64,000 nt of DNA, taken from Leguminivora glycinivorella. Lineage: Eukaryota > Arthropoda > Insecta > Lepidoptera > Tortricidae. The position numbers and the translations under genes were made by a program. Each line of letters starts with the position of its first letter. Position 1 is the first letter of the stretch. Below, in pieces: positions 22,650-34,816 of the stretch. The stretch is taken from contig NC_062971.1 in assembly GCF_023078275.1 (NCBI RefSeq), positions 1,364,001 to 1,428,000 on the forward strand, written 5' to 3'. Below the pieces are notes generated by a model that did not search any database, was not told the DNA's origin, and was given only the letters and a program-made list of their open reading frames with translations.

Positions 22650-24645
22650 GTAAGTAATTACAATATATCCGATTTAGATGATCTCCCATGCTCTCCGACT
22701 GCCAATATTATCCCCGACATAACTATACGCGACACAGATATTAAACGTAAGCTCCGGCAACTGGATGCCAATAAAGGCCCTGGCCCTGATAAAATTAGCC
22801 CTCTTTTTCTTAAAAATACATCGCCTGCAATAATAGACCCTCTTGTAATCATATTCAATAAATGCCTTAGAGCCGGGACATTTCCTGAATACTGGAAAAT
22901 ATCCCATGTTACTCCCATTCATAAATCTGGATCTAAATCTCAAATAAGCAACTATAGGCCAATTTCTGTACAATCCTGTATTCCCAAACTACTGGAGTCA
23001 TTGGTCCATGATGTAATCTATCCTCTTGTCAAAAACAACATTATTCCACAACAACATGGGTTTATGGAACAAAAGTCGACATTAACGAACCTTCTTGTAT
23101 ATACAAACTTTCTCTTTACCTCTATGGATAAGCGGACGCAGGTCGACGTGGTCTATACGGACTTCCGTAAGGCTTTTGACAAAGTCGATCATATTTTACT
23201 GCTGCGTAAGCTAGCTTACAATGGTATTAAGGGTAACCTGTTGAGATGGTTTGCTTCTTATCTGGATAATCGTACCCAAAAAATAACCGTAAATGGATAC
23301 GAATCCCGAGCGTCACTGGTGCCATCAGGTGTAATCCAAGGATCCATATTAGGGCCGTTGCTATATATCCTGTTTATTAATGATATTAGTGAATGCTTTT
23401 TAAACTGTAAATTTGCCCTGTTTGCAGATGATCTAAAAATATATAAAGAGGTGAAAGATCAAAGCGACTGTAGACTTATCCAAGATGACTTGGATCGCTT
23501 CCACACATACTGCCTAACAAACAAATTATATCTAGCCTACGACAAATGCGTACATATAACTTTCACAAAAAACAAAAACAAAATAGTAAATAGTTATAGT
23601 ATAGGAGTAGAAAATGTCCAAAGAGTGCACCAGGTTAAGGATCTTGGGATTACTTTAGATGAAAAGCTTACCCTTGACCAACACGTCTACATAATTACAG
23701 CCAAAGCTTATAGAATGTTAGGTTTCGTTCTTAGGGTAGCCAAACCTCTAAAAAGTCTTCATCTTACCTGTTGCTATACAACTCTTTAGTTCGTCCCTGT
23801 CTTGAATATTCATCCCAAATCTGGAACCCTCATTATCAAATCTACAAGAATGCGATTGAGGCTATACAGAAACGGTTCCTGAGAGCTCTTCACTATAGAC
23901 TGACCCATGCTCGAATGTCATACGATAAGCTCCTTGAGCGGTACAAAGTTAAAACTCTGACTAGCAGGCGTGACGCTCAGGATGCAATTGCTTTGTTCAA
24001 CATATGCAGGGGTCATTATAATAGTCCAGAACTGCTAGAGTGTATTGGTTTCCGTGCTCCAACCTACAGGACACGAACAATATCCCTGTTTGCATTACCT
24101 AATGTGTCGAGTAACGCTGGAGTCCGTGCTCCGCTTCGCAGAATGTGTCAAAACTACAACGAAAGCCTGGTCTCGGTTGACATTTTTAATAATAACCGTG
24201 CTAATTTCAAACGCAAAGTGAATTCACTATTATGAAGTCTATAACTATGTTCCTTGTAAGTTGTCTCCTTTTAATAGAAACTATACACACTTTGCTTTAG
24301 CCGTAATGTTAATGGCCAGTGTAGACAGGTATAGTTCCTTGCCTCGTCTTATAACTGCAAGTATTAACTCAATTTTTTACTATGCTCGTATTAACACTGT
24401 ATCTTTGAGTAACATTAAGTATCATATTGTTAGTGTATCTTAGTTTAGTGCCTATTAAGATCTATCATTGTATACCATTGCCCTATGACAATGCCACTCA
24501 GATACTATTGGCTATAAATCTTAGTGGGAATTGTCTCAGGATGTAGGTTGTACCTATTATTGTGTATTTCAATATCTTCTAATCTGTATGACCTTCCTAT
24601 GTCTGTTTTTTTCCCCAATAAAGAAAATAAATAAATAAATAAGTA
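22650..24645 (+). mobile_element. Jockey/CR1-like LINE, 5'-truncated, frameshifted
   Basis: The open frame from about 22650 carries RT motifs in order: NKGPGPDKI, SNYRPISV, TDFRKAFDKVDH, QGSILGPLLYILF and FADDLKIY (catalytic Asp pair, about 23427). The frame breaks at ~23775-23789 by a one-base change and goes on as LVRPCLEYSSQIWNP to 24235. A ~390-base 3' UTR ends in (AAAT)n at 24622-24645. No endonuclease domain remains, so the copy is dead. Confidence 0.9.
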
Positions 24646-25120
24646 TCATGAGCTAATTATCGTGTATGGACTGTATAAAACTCTTATGCTGAGGCCACTC
24701 CCTTAAATAAATGGTATTCATTAAATAAATCAAATTATAAATTCTAGTACAGTCTAAATGTAGTATGCCTGAAAAAGGGCAGCAAACCACAGCCAAATAA
24801 CACAACACAAGACACTGCTCATAGTGTTCCTGCCGGTGAGTAAAGTTGCTAGAGCTTTTAACGAGGGTGCGGGCTGTTACGATCGGCAACATCAGCAATA
24901 AACTTATGTAATAAATATTTAAATGGATACTTCCAGTTTAATAACTTACTTTCATTAAAATATTTATTTACGTCAAACTTTTCGCTAGTGTCTTATTTAT
25001 TTTTGTTTCGTTGCCAATTATTGAAGCCCTTATGGCGTCATAACTAATGCTGACATACAGAGATTAGCAAGCGCAAATAAGGTTTTAAAAAGCACGCTCA
25101 ACAATAGTGTAAAATAGACT

Positions 25121-26792
25121 ATGGCGATGGAAGTGCAACCGTTTCTTCACGAAGTGCGATACGATCAGACCTGGCTTGAACAAGTCTTGCTGCAACTAGG
25201 TAAGACATTGCATAATTGTACTTTTAAATAAAAGACGAAAGGAACACGGGACAAGGATCCGTCTAAGATCTGCCTGAAGGACTGATTTAGACTATGGGTT
25301 CTATGGGCAGGACAGAAGGCTGATGCCTGCTTTTATTTATCGGTATTAGCGCTCAATGTTTTGCAAAACGCTATTAACTGCCTACTATAATGTGAACTGA
25401 CTATATACTAAAATTAAATTGTGGATTGTTCAAATTACCAATAATTATTTAATGGAAAAATTAATAAAATAATAATAGGTCAGCTGCAAGCCTGCAAATC
25501 AGGCTTATCATTTTATCAGCTGCAGACGGATTAATTTATAAAACTAAAAGATACATTATGATAGCGGTGCAAAACTATGACCTCATTTAAAGTGATCAGG
25601 TCATCTTATACATGTAAATGATGCAAACAAACATGCAGTTATAGAAACTGGAGGATTTTTATAAATTTCTTTAATATAGGTAATTAGGTATTAGGGGGTT
25701 GTAATAAAATTGCTAGGAATCTTTTTGCATTCTTTTCTATTGTATTTTAAACCATGTTTGTACCAATTACAGTTTGCTATTGTTCACAATTTAAATTGTA
25801 ATTTTCAGGAGACTTGTTTGAAATCCGCATAGTATGGAACAGTGACACCGCAGTCTTGACAGGGGCATTTGCTCTGGCCGGGGGGCTGGTTGGAGGGTAT
25901 GCGGGCGGCAGGATGGGGGCTGCGCTGGGGGTCGGTATCGGCGGTGCAGCGGGCCTTGGGGTCTCTAGTAAGTATTATAAACTCTATTTGTTCAGGATAG
26001 TCAGACAGACACGTGCAATCAAATTATTGCAATAACATGAGAATCTATAAAAGTAGAGGTAACTTACTGAGAAATAAAAATAAATATATGAGTGGTTCAA
26101 TTATGAAATGAAATGAAATGAAATGAAATGAAATGAAATAAATGAAATGAAATGAAATATTTATTTTCCAAGTAGGCATATTACAATGCGCTTATGAACG
26201 TCAAATAAAACTACGCCGGCTCTAACCCTACGCCTCAGCCTCGAGAAGATTTCAGTCCCCCCTCAGTTTGAGGAGGGTATCCACTATGGGACCGGCAAGA
26301 AACTCGGCGGGCCACTTCTTTTCAAAACATTACATCTTATAATTAACATGCATTAAAAAAAAAAAAAAAAAAAAAAAAAACAAGATACAATTTAATAAGC
26401 AAAAGTATTCGTATTGGTATATGAAGTTCCTTTTAATTCTTCTAGATGATTAATAGAAAATAAGATGGGCCTAAATAAAAATAAAAGTATGAAAGAGAAT
26501 TTTAACTACTATAATAATAATAATAGTTTATTTTTCAGGATATTGATAAAACCCTGCTTTTTCAGCATATGTCTCCCTTCGAGAAATCTGGGCTTCAGTA
26601 AAACACCAGCTCAAAGAGATCCTGTTCATCATCTTCAACTATCTCCGACGCATGGACCCAGTGGACTACTACCACGCGTTGGAGCTCGTCCTAGCCTGCA
26701 CGGCTAGTCGGAGGGAACTGGTGCTGACTTTATTGGACTTCATCGCTTCTAAATTAGGGAAGGAAGTGCTATCTAGTATTACTGTGGCGTAG
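25121..26792 (+). CDS. C19orf12-like membrane protein, copy B
   Basis: Exons 25121-25199, 25809-25967 and 26566-26792 (TAG) give about 154 residues, with consensus GTAAG donors and AG acceptors. Exon 2 encodes a Gly-zipper membrane hairpin (TGAFALAGGLVGGYAGGRMG). Exon 3 begins YVSLREIWASVKHQLKEI and is wholly helical, matching the layout of copy A (SMREVWKEI). The exon 2/exon 3 junction is in the same place and phase in A, B and C, which supports common descent. The acceptor at 26538 is not usable because it leads to a stop within three codons. Role as in copy A: a small membrane protein of the C19orf12 family. The N-terminus is shorter than in A. Confidence 0.75.
26108..26419 (-). mobile_element. 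Retroposon-like insertion with pentanucleotide tail, intron 2 of gene B
   Basis: Absent from the otherwise identical intron of gene C. TATGAA flanks both sides (26102-26107 and 26420-26425). The left part is (AAATG)n and a run of about 30 A lies at 26353-26382. The internal sequence has a GC-rich core (CTAACCCTACGCCTCAGCC). Confidence 0.75.
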
Positions 26793-27507
26793 GACTGGAA
26801 TATGGATTAAGTAGAAGGTTGTGATGTGCTAATGTTGAAAATTTTAGCTTTGTGATTAAAGGTTTCACTGGTTCATGACACTAGTTTATTTGTAGGTATG
26901 TCAAGAGTTGCAACATTGCACTTTATTAAGAGTTGCACTACTTGCACTAGGTATTGTTTTTCTAAAAGGTTTTTTAAACGTGATGTGGACATCTCTGTAA
27001 AGATGTTGATTTATAAAACCAATGTTCTAAAATATAACAAAACCATGTTGAATAATCTCATGTGAATTTAAGGTTTTAATGGTGACTTATTGAATACACT
27101 TGTTTGTATAACTGATTTTGGCTATTTTTCCTTCTCAGCCATTTTAAAATACTCTATGCCTATTCGGTAAAGAATCACTATTTTTCGAGCCAGGCAATGT
27201 TAGGTAGGGTGGGCAAAGTTGCAGCATTTGACGGGACTGAGATGTTTGAAGTGTTAGATGTCAACTTTAGCCAGTCTTCTCCAAATCCATGGGATTAATT
27301 AACTATTTTAGGCAAACGCGACTAGAATTTTCTGCAAATGAATCATCAAAGCGGGATGTAATTATTAGGAAAACCTTGAACATTAATCTTCTGGAAAAAT
27401 GTTAAAAGGTCAATAAGAACAAAGAAATCGGTTTTAACTGTTTTATTCAGTGCATGGTCATAGGAACAACATAACTATGAAACTATCACTTTTCTAATCT
27501 AAGCCAG

Positions 27508-27646
27508 TAGGCCTAGCACATGATGGCCGCGGGAGTATGTCGCCGCGACATAGATGACACGTCTTTGTCTAATTGTATTAATGGCATAAGGACAGGTAGT
27601 CTATCTCGCGGCGACTTACTCTCGCGGCCATCATGTGCTAGGCCTG
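27508..27646. mobile_element. 139-bp TIR element, 3' flank of gene B
   Basis: Near-perfect inverted ends (AGGCCTAGCACATGATGGCC). The gene C block reads straight through (AAGCCAGGAGTCC), so this is an occupied/empty pair with a 3-bp CAG duplication at 27505-27507 and 27647-27649. Confidence 0.85.
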
Positions 27647-27679
27647 CAGGAGTCCTTAACCGGTGGGGCGTATAGACTA

Positions 27680-27818
27680 TCCCCCTTATTCATAAACGTT
27701 CACTAAAGTTATCAAACCGATAAAGTTCGTTTGTCCCTTTCTATCACACCAATAAGGGGACAAACGAACTTTATCGGCTTGATGACTTTATTGAACGTTT
27801 ATGAATAAGGGGGTATAA
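27680..27818. mobile_element. Foldback TIR element (CCCCCTTATTCATAAACG family)
   Basis: The two halves are inverted copies around ATCACACCAATAAGG. The gene C block has the same element at about 34340-34440 with its centre and right arm partly deleted. It therefore predates the duplication. A third relative is at 60028-60155. Confidence 0.75.
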
Positions 27819-27946
27819 CGCTAATAAAACCCGTAAATTAGTACTTTATTCATATAAAACTAAAATGAAGGTAGAAATAAATATTTTAAATTACAGATAA
27901 AGGTTTAGAACCCCTGTTCTAAGGTAACGTTCATAGACTCTACAAG

Positions 27947-28692
27947 ATAAATATTCGCAGTATAATCCATATACCGATCAAGGGCAAAATGTTAAACAAA
28001 ATATGATATGATGCTTTCTAGTGGAGGTATTAGGTTCAAAATGTAAGGGCCGTGTCGAAGCTTATTAGAATCACGTTTGCGTCAAGAAGTAATTGATAGT
28101 GCTATGTGGCGATGACATTGTGGAAGAGTGAGGTATTATTTTCGGGAAAATTTGGGGTACTTGTTTTGACATTATTGTATATCATATTGTCTCATAATTT
28201 CCGCAGTTTTTTGACTAGTCTTGGTCTCGGTTCATATGTTATTGAATCAGGCGTTCATTTAAGATATAATAACATTGCTATGCTATTTTTAATCTCAACA
28301 CCTTATAAGACAAAGTCCCCCGCCGCGACTGTCTGTGTGTGTGTTCGCGATAAACTCAAAAACTACTGATAGGATTTTCATGCGGTTATCTCTAATGAAA
28401 TATGACGATATTTTCTAACCGAGTCGGACAAAATCCCGCTGGCTGAGAGCTTTGAACTTAAACGCTGCCCAAACCGTTTGAGCTATATCAAAACAATGTA
28501 TAGCGAAATTGTGTCTCTCTCATCTACAAAAAAGTCCACGATGGCATATGTCTATCTTTTACGGATAATTTACTATTAACCATTTTTATGATAATCCCCG
28601 TGCGTAGCCGGGGCAGGCCGCTAGTGTCATATAAAAATATGAAACAGAAAGGATCAAACATTCAAAAAAAGTAAAAACTGCTGATATATATG
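27947..28692 (+). mobile_element. Composite repeat with a Helitron-type 3' end, copy 1
   Basis: Aligns end to end with 51779-52531. Near its right end a GC hairpin (CCCCGTGCGTAGCCGGGG) is followed by CAGGCCGCTAG and T at 28625, as in Helitrons. Both copies also share ~68 bases beyond it. The Helitron may thus have been carried inside, or have captured, a larger unit. It is non-coding. Confidence 0.7.
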
Positions 28693-28769
28693 ATTCTTAA
28701 TTTGAAACTTTTGTGGTGTCGGTCGGTGGATCGTGGAAATTGTAATAAACGCAAATTGACTTATTTCTG

Positions 28770-29050
28770 TGCAATTATGTTCCAGTTGTTTTTATTGCGT
28801 GTTTCCTCGCTTTAGTGAGGTGAAAAGTTATGTGTTACACACGGGATGCAAAGTTATTTTACCTCGTGTGTATTGCAACACTCTCTACGCTCAGGATTCT
28901 ATTTTTGAACTACTCGCTTCGCTCAGGATTCTATTTTCGAACCACTCGCTTCGCTCGTGGTTCAACCATAGAATCCATTCGCTAGCTCGTAGTTCAACCC
29001 TAGAATCCATTCGCTAGTTCGTGTTGCAATTCCACACTCGGTTAAAATAC
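28770..29050. repeat. TCGCTTCGCTC-rich imperfect palindromic repeat
   Basis: Contains CTCGCTTCGCTCAGGATTCTA twice with variation, then the near-inverse GTTCAACC(A/C)TAGAATCCATTCG twice. Flanks contain ACACACGGGATGCAAAG and CGTGTTGCAATTCCACAC. A mobile foldback element is likely. Confidence 0.5.
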
Positions 29051-30560
29051 AACTGGGCGGTTCTCAGGGATGACGTTCGGTGCCTGATTTCGGTGCTGAT
29101 TTTTATTTACTACTTTATTGATATGTCAGTCAATTTACTAAATTGATGATGCTCTCTCTGTCTAATAAACGTGCCTTCTACTAGTTAGGTACTTATGTTA
29201 TCAATCCCAAAAAAAAAAAAAATTACTAAAATCTAGCCGAAATATAAAAAATATTGGTGGTGGAGGCCTCCATTAGAACCTTATAGTTTGTAAGAAATCT
29301 GACATTTTAAAATCACCGAAATTATGTATGGGCACTGTAATCAATTTGCCCCACCGAATTCAATTTTTTACACATTATTCCACATTTCAACTTAATATAT
29401 AACTTATTATTCAATTTATTGTTATTTTTCATTTTAATTCGATGACAAGTCATGTAAAAAGGCTCATAATCGCGCAATTTTACTAAATTTAACATGGTAA
29501 TATGCTAGTCATTATCGAGTAGATAATTTTGTACCCATAGAGTGGCTTAATTTGCTTAGAAACATAGTTCTATGTTTTTACAAGGTATATCGTACTATTT
29601 AAGTATGAAATATTAGAAAATAATGAACATTTAATCAGTTTACAACGTGGCAATCGAAGTCGGTAGTCACTTTTTTTGATATCGGTGGTCAAAAAATCCA
29701 CCGAAACCACGGAAATCAACTCCACTGATATCAAATTTTATAGCTTTTTGGAGATAACTGCAATAGCATGAATGATACAGAGGAGATGTTATAATGACGT
29801 AATAACATACTTTCAAGGATTTATTAGTACCTTACATAACGACAAATGGACCTAAACTGTGGGAGTAAATTGATCCACCGAATCTTAAAAAACATGGAAC
29901 CAAACCCAGCGAACGACTGAGAAACCTTCGAAAAGTCCCCTTTATAAAACGGTACTGCATCTCCTCTACACTGAATGGTTAAAACATAGCTAAAACTAAC
30001 TATATTTGTGCTACTACGTCCATCTACTAATTTGTAAGAGTAAATTCGTCTTTACTCGATGAGTTTAGCTAACATATTATTTTTATACAGAAAATATGAT
30101 AGGTTAACTAATACCTTACACGTGAATATCTATAACAACTGCGATCAACAACTCCATTTTGAGTTATGATTTTTTGTTTTGCAAAATCTGAGTGCGGGAC
30201 ACGCCCACCGACGGTCATTTTTCGCATTTAATATTTTATTACTCATACCATACAAATAATAAATAAATAATGTTAAGGTGTACCAAATAGAACAGAGGCT
30301 AAAGATTATGCCTGATTTAATTCAGATTTTTCGAACAGTCCGTTCTGACGTTTTTTGCCTCGGACACGTAAAAACGCGCCTCCTGAGAAATGCCCAACTT
30401 TGCTCCCTTGTATAACAAATAACTATTGTATGCAATCTGTCAGTTCAAGTCATAGTTGTTAGTTCAAGTCACAGAATTACAGTTAAACCAGAATGAGTAG
30501 TTAGGTAAAGTCAGGTAATATACAGATAAAAATAGTACTACTATGGTAACCTCATTAACA
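29051..30560. other. No recognisable gene
   Basis: AT-rich sequence without long frames or repeats matching elsewhere in the window. The next stretch, 30560-31330, holds GC-richer repeat-like DNA: TCTCGTACAAATACGAG-type short inverted motifs at 31185-31290 and a possible TIR pair near 30917 and 31060. It holds no gene I can support. Confidence 0.45.
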
Positions 30561-31330
30561 CTGGCAACGCGTGCGAGAGGGGCACCAGCCTAAACAATGC
30601 CCTCTCATGTGGACCGTTTTCGCTAGTCTGATACGATCACCTTTCTGTCTCAGTGATAAGGCTCAATTTAGTATGGCAAAAAATGTGATTCCACAATCTA
30701 GTTTAATAATTCTAAATGTATGCCTCACCGCGTCTGTGGATTTTTTTCACGTAAGTGATAGCGAGAAAAAAAAATAACACTTTCTCGCTCTCACTTTCGG
30801 GAGAGCATTCCAGGGTCGCGGTGCGGTGTGGTTGTTTGTTTACACACTGTGCTTGCAAAAGAACAGAGAAAGTAGATAGGTGCGCTAAGTGTGATAGAGA
30901 CAAAATATTTTATTAGGCCCCGCGCACACGGAGGCAACAGTTGCTCGGCGACTTTCGTATTTGTATAAAAAGTTGCGTCGCCTCGTGTGCGCACCTTCAT
31001 ACTAGCCCATAGACCGAGCGACGGAGACAAAACAGTTTTGTCTCCCGTCTGTGGGGGCCCTTAGTCGGGGATTTCCCGTTTGAGGAGATAGCTACCATAG
31101 ACAATCATCGCGTAAGTGCGGCCAATTTTTGGTGTAATAAGATGCAAAATGTTGTTAATAATTACGGCCAATTCGCCATATAATCAAAATCTCGTACATA
31201 TTTGTACGAGGTTAATATGTAGTATCCTCGTACCTCGTACGGAAGACCACAAATCTCGTATTTGTACGAGGAACCTCGTACGGTTGGCAACCCTGGACGG
31301 TCGCTTGATTTTTGAGGGCCACATTTGAGT

Positions 31331-32049
31331 TAGAGATGTGCCAAACCGAAAATATCGCAAACCGGGCTGAACGGTTTGATTTTCTACGTAAACCGGTTTC
31401 AACCCGGTTTGACCAAACCGAGTTGCTACGACGGTCCTTAGCGTATTAATGTAGCGGTTAGGTTTGGCCCGTGTGAAGCGATTCGTCAAAATTAAACACG
31501 AATCAAGTCGGTCGGGTTGAGTCGAGTCAAGTTATGCCCGAAACACATGTATTTAAAATTAAAGTTGTGTTTGAACAAGCTAAACTAAAACTAAATTAAT
31601 ATATTTCATTTCATTTCATCAAAATATTCGTAATGGAGACAGAATTCACAAAATATCGGCAAGGGCGGCAACGGCAGAATATAGCGGGAGCATTTAATGA
31701 CAGTTGTAAACTGTTATATTTCCCCATTTATTATTAGGAAAAAGAGCACCATCTGTTATAATTGATTTGCGGACCGCGAACGTGTTTCAGATTCTGGCCG
31801 TGGCGCCACTTCCACGCGACAGCTATCCTGCTTACACTCGCTGGCTTGCAGTTCCGATGCCGATATTGCCGGTTTCGTTATCAACATTTTCGAGTCGAGT
31901 CATGTGGGAGTGGGACCGATCGGTACGTTCGTTCGGCTGCGTTCCGTCTGCTCGTTGGAACCGGTTTGGTGAACTGTCAAACCGAGTCGGGCCGAGTTGA
32001 GCCTAACTCGGTTTGAACCGGGTTGGCAAACCGGGTTGACACATCTCTA
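31331..32049. mobile_element. Non-autonomous hAT-type element, 719 bp
   Basis: The termini are TAGAGATGTGCCAAACCG at left and, inward from the right, TAGAGATGTGTCAACCCGG. The 8-bp ATTTGAGT at 31323-31330 is repeated exactly at 32050-32057. An 8-bp duplication with TAGAG ends is the hAT signature. The interior is built from AAACCGG/CCGGTTT motifs near both ends and a middle with overlapping small frames. There is no transposase domain. It ends 48 bases before the start codon of gene C. Confidence 0.85.
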
Positions 32050-32097
32050 ATTTGAGTGGCGCGTCACCTATCTTCCGCTATTTTACTTTAATCAAAG

Positions 32098-33362
32098 ATG
32101 GCGATGAAAATGCAACCGTTTCTTCACGAAGTGCGATACGAATTATATACCTGGCTTGAACAAGTCTTGCTGCAACTAGGTAAGACATTGCATAATTGTA
32201 CTTTTAAATAAAAGACGAAAGGAACACGGGACAAGGATCCGTCTAAGATCTGCCTGAAGGACTGATTTAAACTATGGGTTCTATGGGCAGGACAGAAGGC
32301 TGATGCCTGCTTTTTTATCGGTATTAGCGCTCAATGTTTTGCAAAACGCTATTAACTGCCTACTATAACATACCAATAATTATTTAATGGAAAATTTAAT
32401 AAAATAATAATAGGTCAGCTGCAAGCCTGCAAATCAGGCTTATCATTTTATCAGCTGCAGACGGATTAATTTATAAAACTAAAAGATACATTATGATAGC
32501 GGTGCAAAACTATGACCTCATTTAAAGTGATCAGGTCATCTTATACATGTAAATGATGTAAACAATGTAGAGTAGTTATAGAACTGGAGGATTTTTATAA
32601 ATTTCTTTAATATAGGTATTAGGGGGTTGTAATAAAATTGCTAGGAATCTTTTTGCATTCTTTTCTATTGTATTTAAGTTGGAGGATTACAGTTGGCTAT
32701 TGTTCACAATTTAAATTGTAATTTTCAGGAGACTTGTTTGAAATCCGCATAGTATGGAACAGTGACACCGCAGTCTTGACAGGGGCATTTGCTCTGGCCG
32801 GAGGGCTGGTTGGAGGGTATGCGGGCGGCAGGAAGGGGGCTGCGCTGGGGGTCGGTATCGGCGGTGCAGCGGGCCTTGGGGTCTCTAGTAAGTATTATAA
32901 ACTCTATTTGTTCAGGATAGTCAGACAGACACGTGCAATCAAATTATTGCAATAACATGAGAATCTATAAAAGTAGAGGTAACTTACTGAGAAATAAAAA
33001 TAAATATATGAGTGGTTCAATTATGAAGTTCCTTTTAATTCTTCTAGCTAGATGATTAATAGAAAGTAAGATGGGAAGAGAATTTTAACTACTATAGTTT
33101 TATTTCAGGATATTGATAAAACCCTGCTTTTTCAGGATATGTCTCCCTTCGAGAAATCTGGGCTTCAGTAAAACACCAGCTCAAAGAGATCCTGTTCATC
33201 ATCCTCAACTATCTCCGACGCTTGGACCCAGGGGACTACTGCCACGCGTTGGAGCTCTTTCTAGCCTGCTCGGCTAGTCGGAGGGAACTGGTGCTAACTT
33301 TATTGGAGTTCATCGCTTCTAAATTAGGGAAGGAAGTGCTATCTAGTATTACTGCGGCGTAG
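32098..33362 (+). CDS. C19orf12-like membrane protein, copy C
   Basis: Exons 32098-32179, 32729-32887 and 33136-33362 give about 155 residues with no stop or frameshift and intact splice sites. Compared with copy B it has one extra codon in exon 1, where two codons are replaced by three. I count 12 amino-acid-changing codons: two in exon 1, one in exon 2 (Met to Lys inside the Gly-zipper, GGRKGAALG) and nine in exon 3. Only two codon differences are silent. The Met to Lys change puts a charge in the putative membrane hairpin. The gene begins just after a hAT element and lacks the upstream sequence of gene B. If expressed, it uses a different promoter. It could be a new paralogue or a gene drifting towards loss. 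Confidence 0.7.
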
Positions 33363-33646
33363 GACTGGGGTAGGGATTTAGTAAAGGTGTGATGTGCTAA
33401 TGTTGAAAATTTTAGCTTTGTGATTAAAAATTTCACTGTTTCATGACACTAGTTTATTTGTAGGTATGTCAAGAGTTGCAACATTGCACTTTATTAAGAG
33501 TTGCACTACTTGCACTAGGTATTGTTTTCCTAAAAGATTTTTAAAGGTGACATGGACATCTCTGTAAAGATGTTGATTTATAAAACCAATGTTCTAAAAT
33601 ATAACAAAACCATGTTGAATAATCTCATGTGAATTTAAGGTTTTAA

Positions 33647-33877
33647 GGCACTGGTCCCACCGCGAGCTAGTAAGCTATGAGCTATCGGCTATAAAAACGA
33701 ACAAAAGATAATCACTCCCGTGCAAATAAAAGAGACACGGCGATGTTTATAGTTACTCGCCCAGCGGTGAGCTATTAAAATCGCCGTGTCTCTTTTATTT
33801 GCACGGGAGTGATTATCTTTTGTACGTTTTTGTAGCCGATAGCTCATAGCTTACTAGCTCGCGGTGGGACCAGTGCC
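33647..33877. mobile_element. 231-bp long-hairpin MITE, TAA target duplication
   Basis: Arms of ~100 bp are almost perfect inverted copies (tips GGCACTGGTCCCACCGCGAG). TAA at 33644-33646 repeats at 33878-33880. The gene B block has the unfilled site TTTTAATGGTG. PIF/Harbinger-type. A half copy starts at 58376. Confidence 0.9.
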
Positions 33878-34473
33878 TAATGGTGACTTATTGAATACAC
33901 TTGTTTGTATAACTGATTTTGGCTATTTTTCCTTCTCAGCCATTTTAAAATACTCTATGCCTATTCGGTAAAGAATCACTATTTTTCGAGCCAGGCAATG
34001 TTAGGTAGGGTGGGCAAAGTTGCAGCATTTGACGGGACTGAGATGTTTGAAGTGTTAGATGTCAACTTTAGCCAGTCTTCTCCAAATCCATGGGATTAAT
34101 TAACTATTTTAGGCAAACGCGACTAGAATTTTCTGCAAATGAATCATCAAAGCGGGATGTAATTATTAGGAAAACCTTGAACATTAATCTTCTGGAAAAA
34201 TGTTAAAAGGTCAATAAGAACAAAGAAATCTGTTTTAACTGTTTTATTCAGTGCATGGTCATAGGAACAACATAACTATGAAACTATCACTTTTCTAATC
34301 TAAGCCAGGAGTCCTTAACCGGTGGGGCGTATAGACTATCCCCCTTATTCATAAACGTTCACTAAAGTTATCAAACCGATAAAGTTCGTTTGTCCCTTTC
34401 TATCACACCAGGGACTTTATCGGCTTGATGACTTTATTACTAATAAAACCCGTAAATTAGTACTTTATTCATA

Positions 34474-34816
34474 CAGCGCGTAAACCTAATAAGGGCGATA
34501 AATGAAACCAGGCATATAATTCAATATTGTTATCATCAATTAAGAGGTGTTTTTGAGTTACTCTTAATTTTCAGCCCATAATTATTTTTTGAAAAAATTC
34601 CCAGCTGCAATGTACTGTAAACGTTGTTGCGATGACAATCAATGACAACTGTCAACGAGCGTTTAACGCGAGTGTGTTTGCATTACGTTGCGGGCCGAAT
34701 TAATTTGTATGGATAAAAAAAATATTTCAATTTTAAGTAAATGTTATCTAATTCCTTTTTTTATGTCCTATACTCACCACCGTTAAGAGGTTCGCCCGTA
34801 TTAGGTTTACACCCTG
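34474..34816. mobile_element. 343-bp Tc1/mariner-type MITE, TA duplication
   Basis: Ends CAGCGCGTAAACCTAATA and, inward from the right, CAGGGTGTAAACCTAATA. TA flanks both sides (34472-34473 and 34817-34818). The gene B block reads through (TTCATATAAAAC). Confidence 0.85.

Larger units (their letters stand above)
25121..27946 (+). repeat. Segmental duplication, copy 1 (gene B block)
   Basis: Apart from discrete insertions and deletions it aligns, exons, introns and 3' flank, with 32098-34910. The left edge of similarity is the start codon region and the right edge is ACTCTACAAG at 27937-27946. Copy-1-only insertions are at 26108-26419 and 27508-27646. Confidence 0.9.

Noticed and set aside
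26531..26565. Alternative acceptor for exon 3 of gene B at 26538
   Set aside because: Using it places TGA within three codons; the acceptor at 26565 keeps the frame and matches copies A and C.
29051..30560. Possible gene between blocks B and C
   Set aside because: Six-frame reading shows only short frames in AT-rich DNA with no conserved motif.
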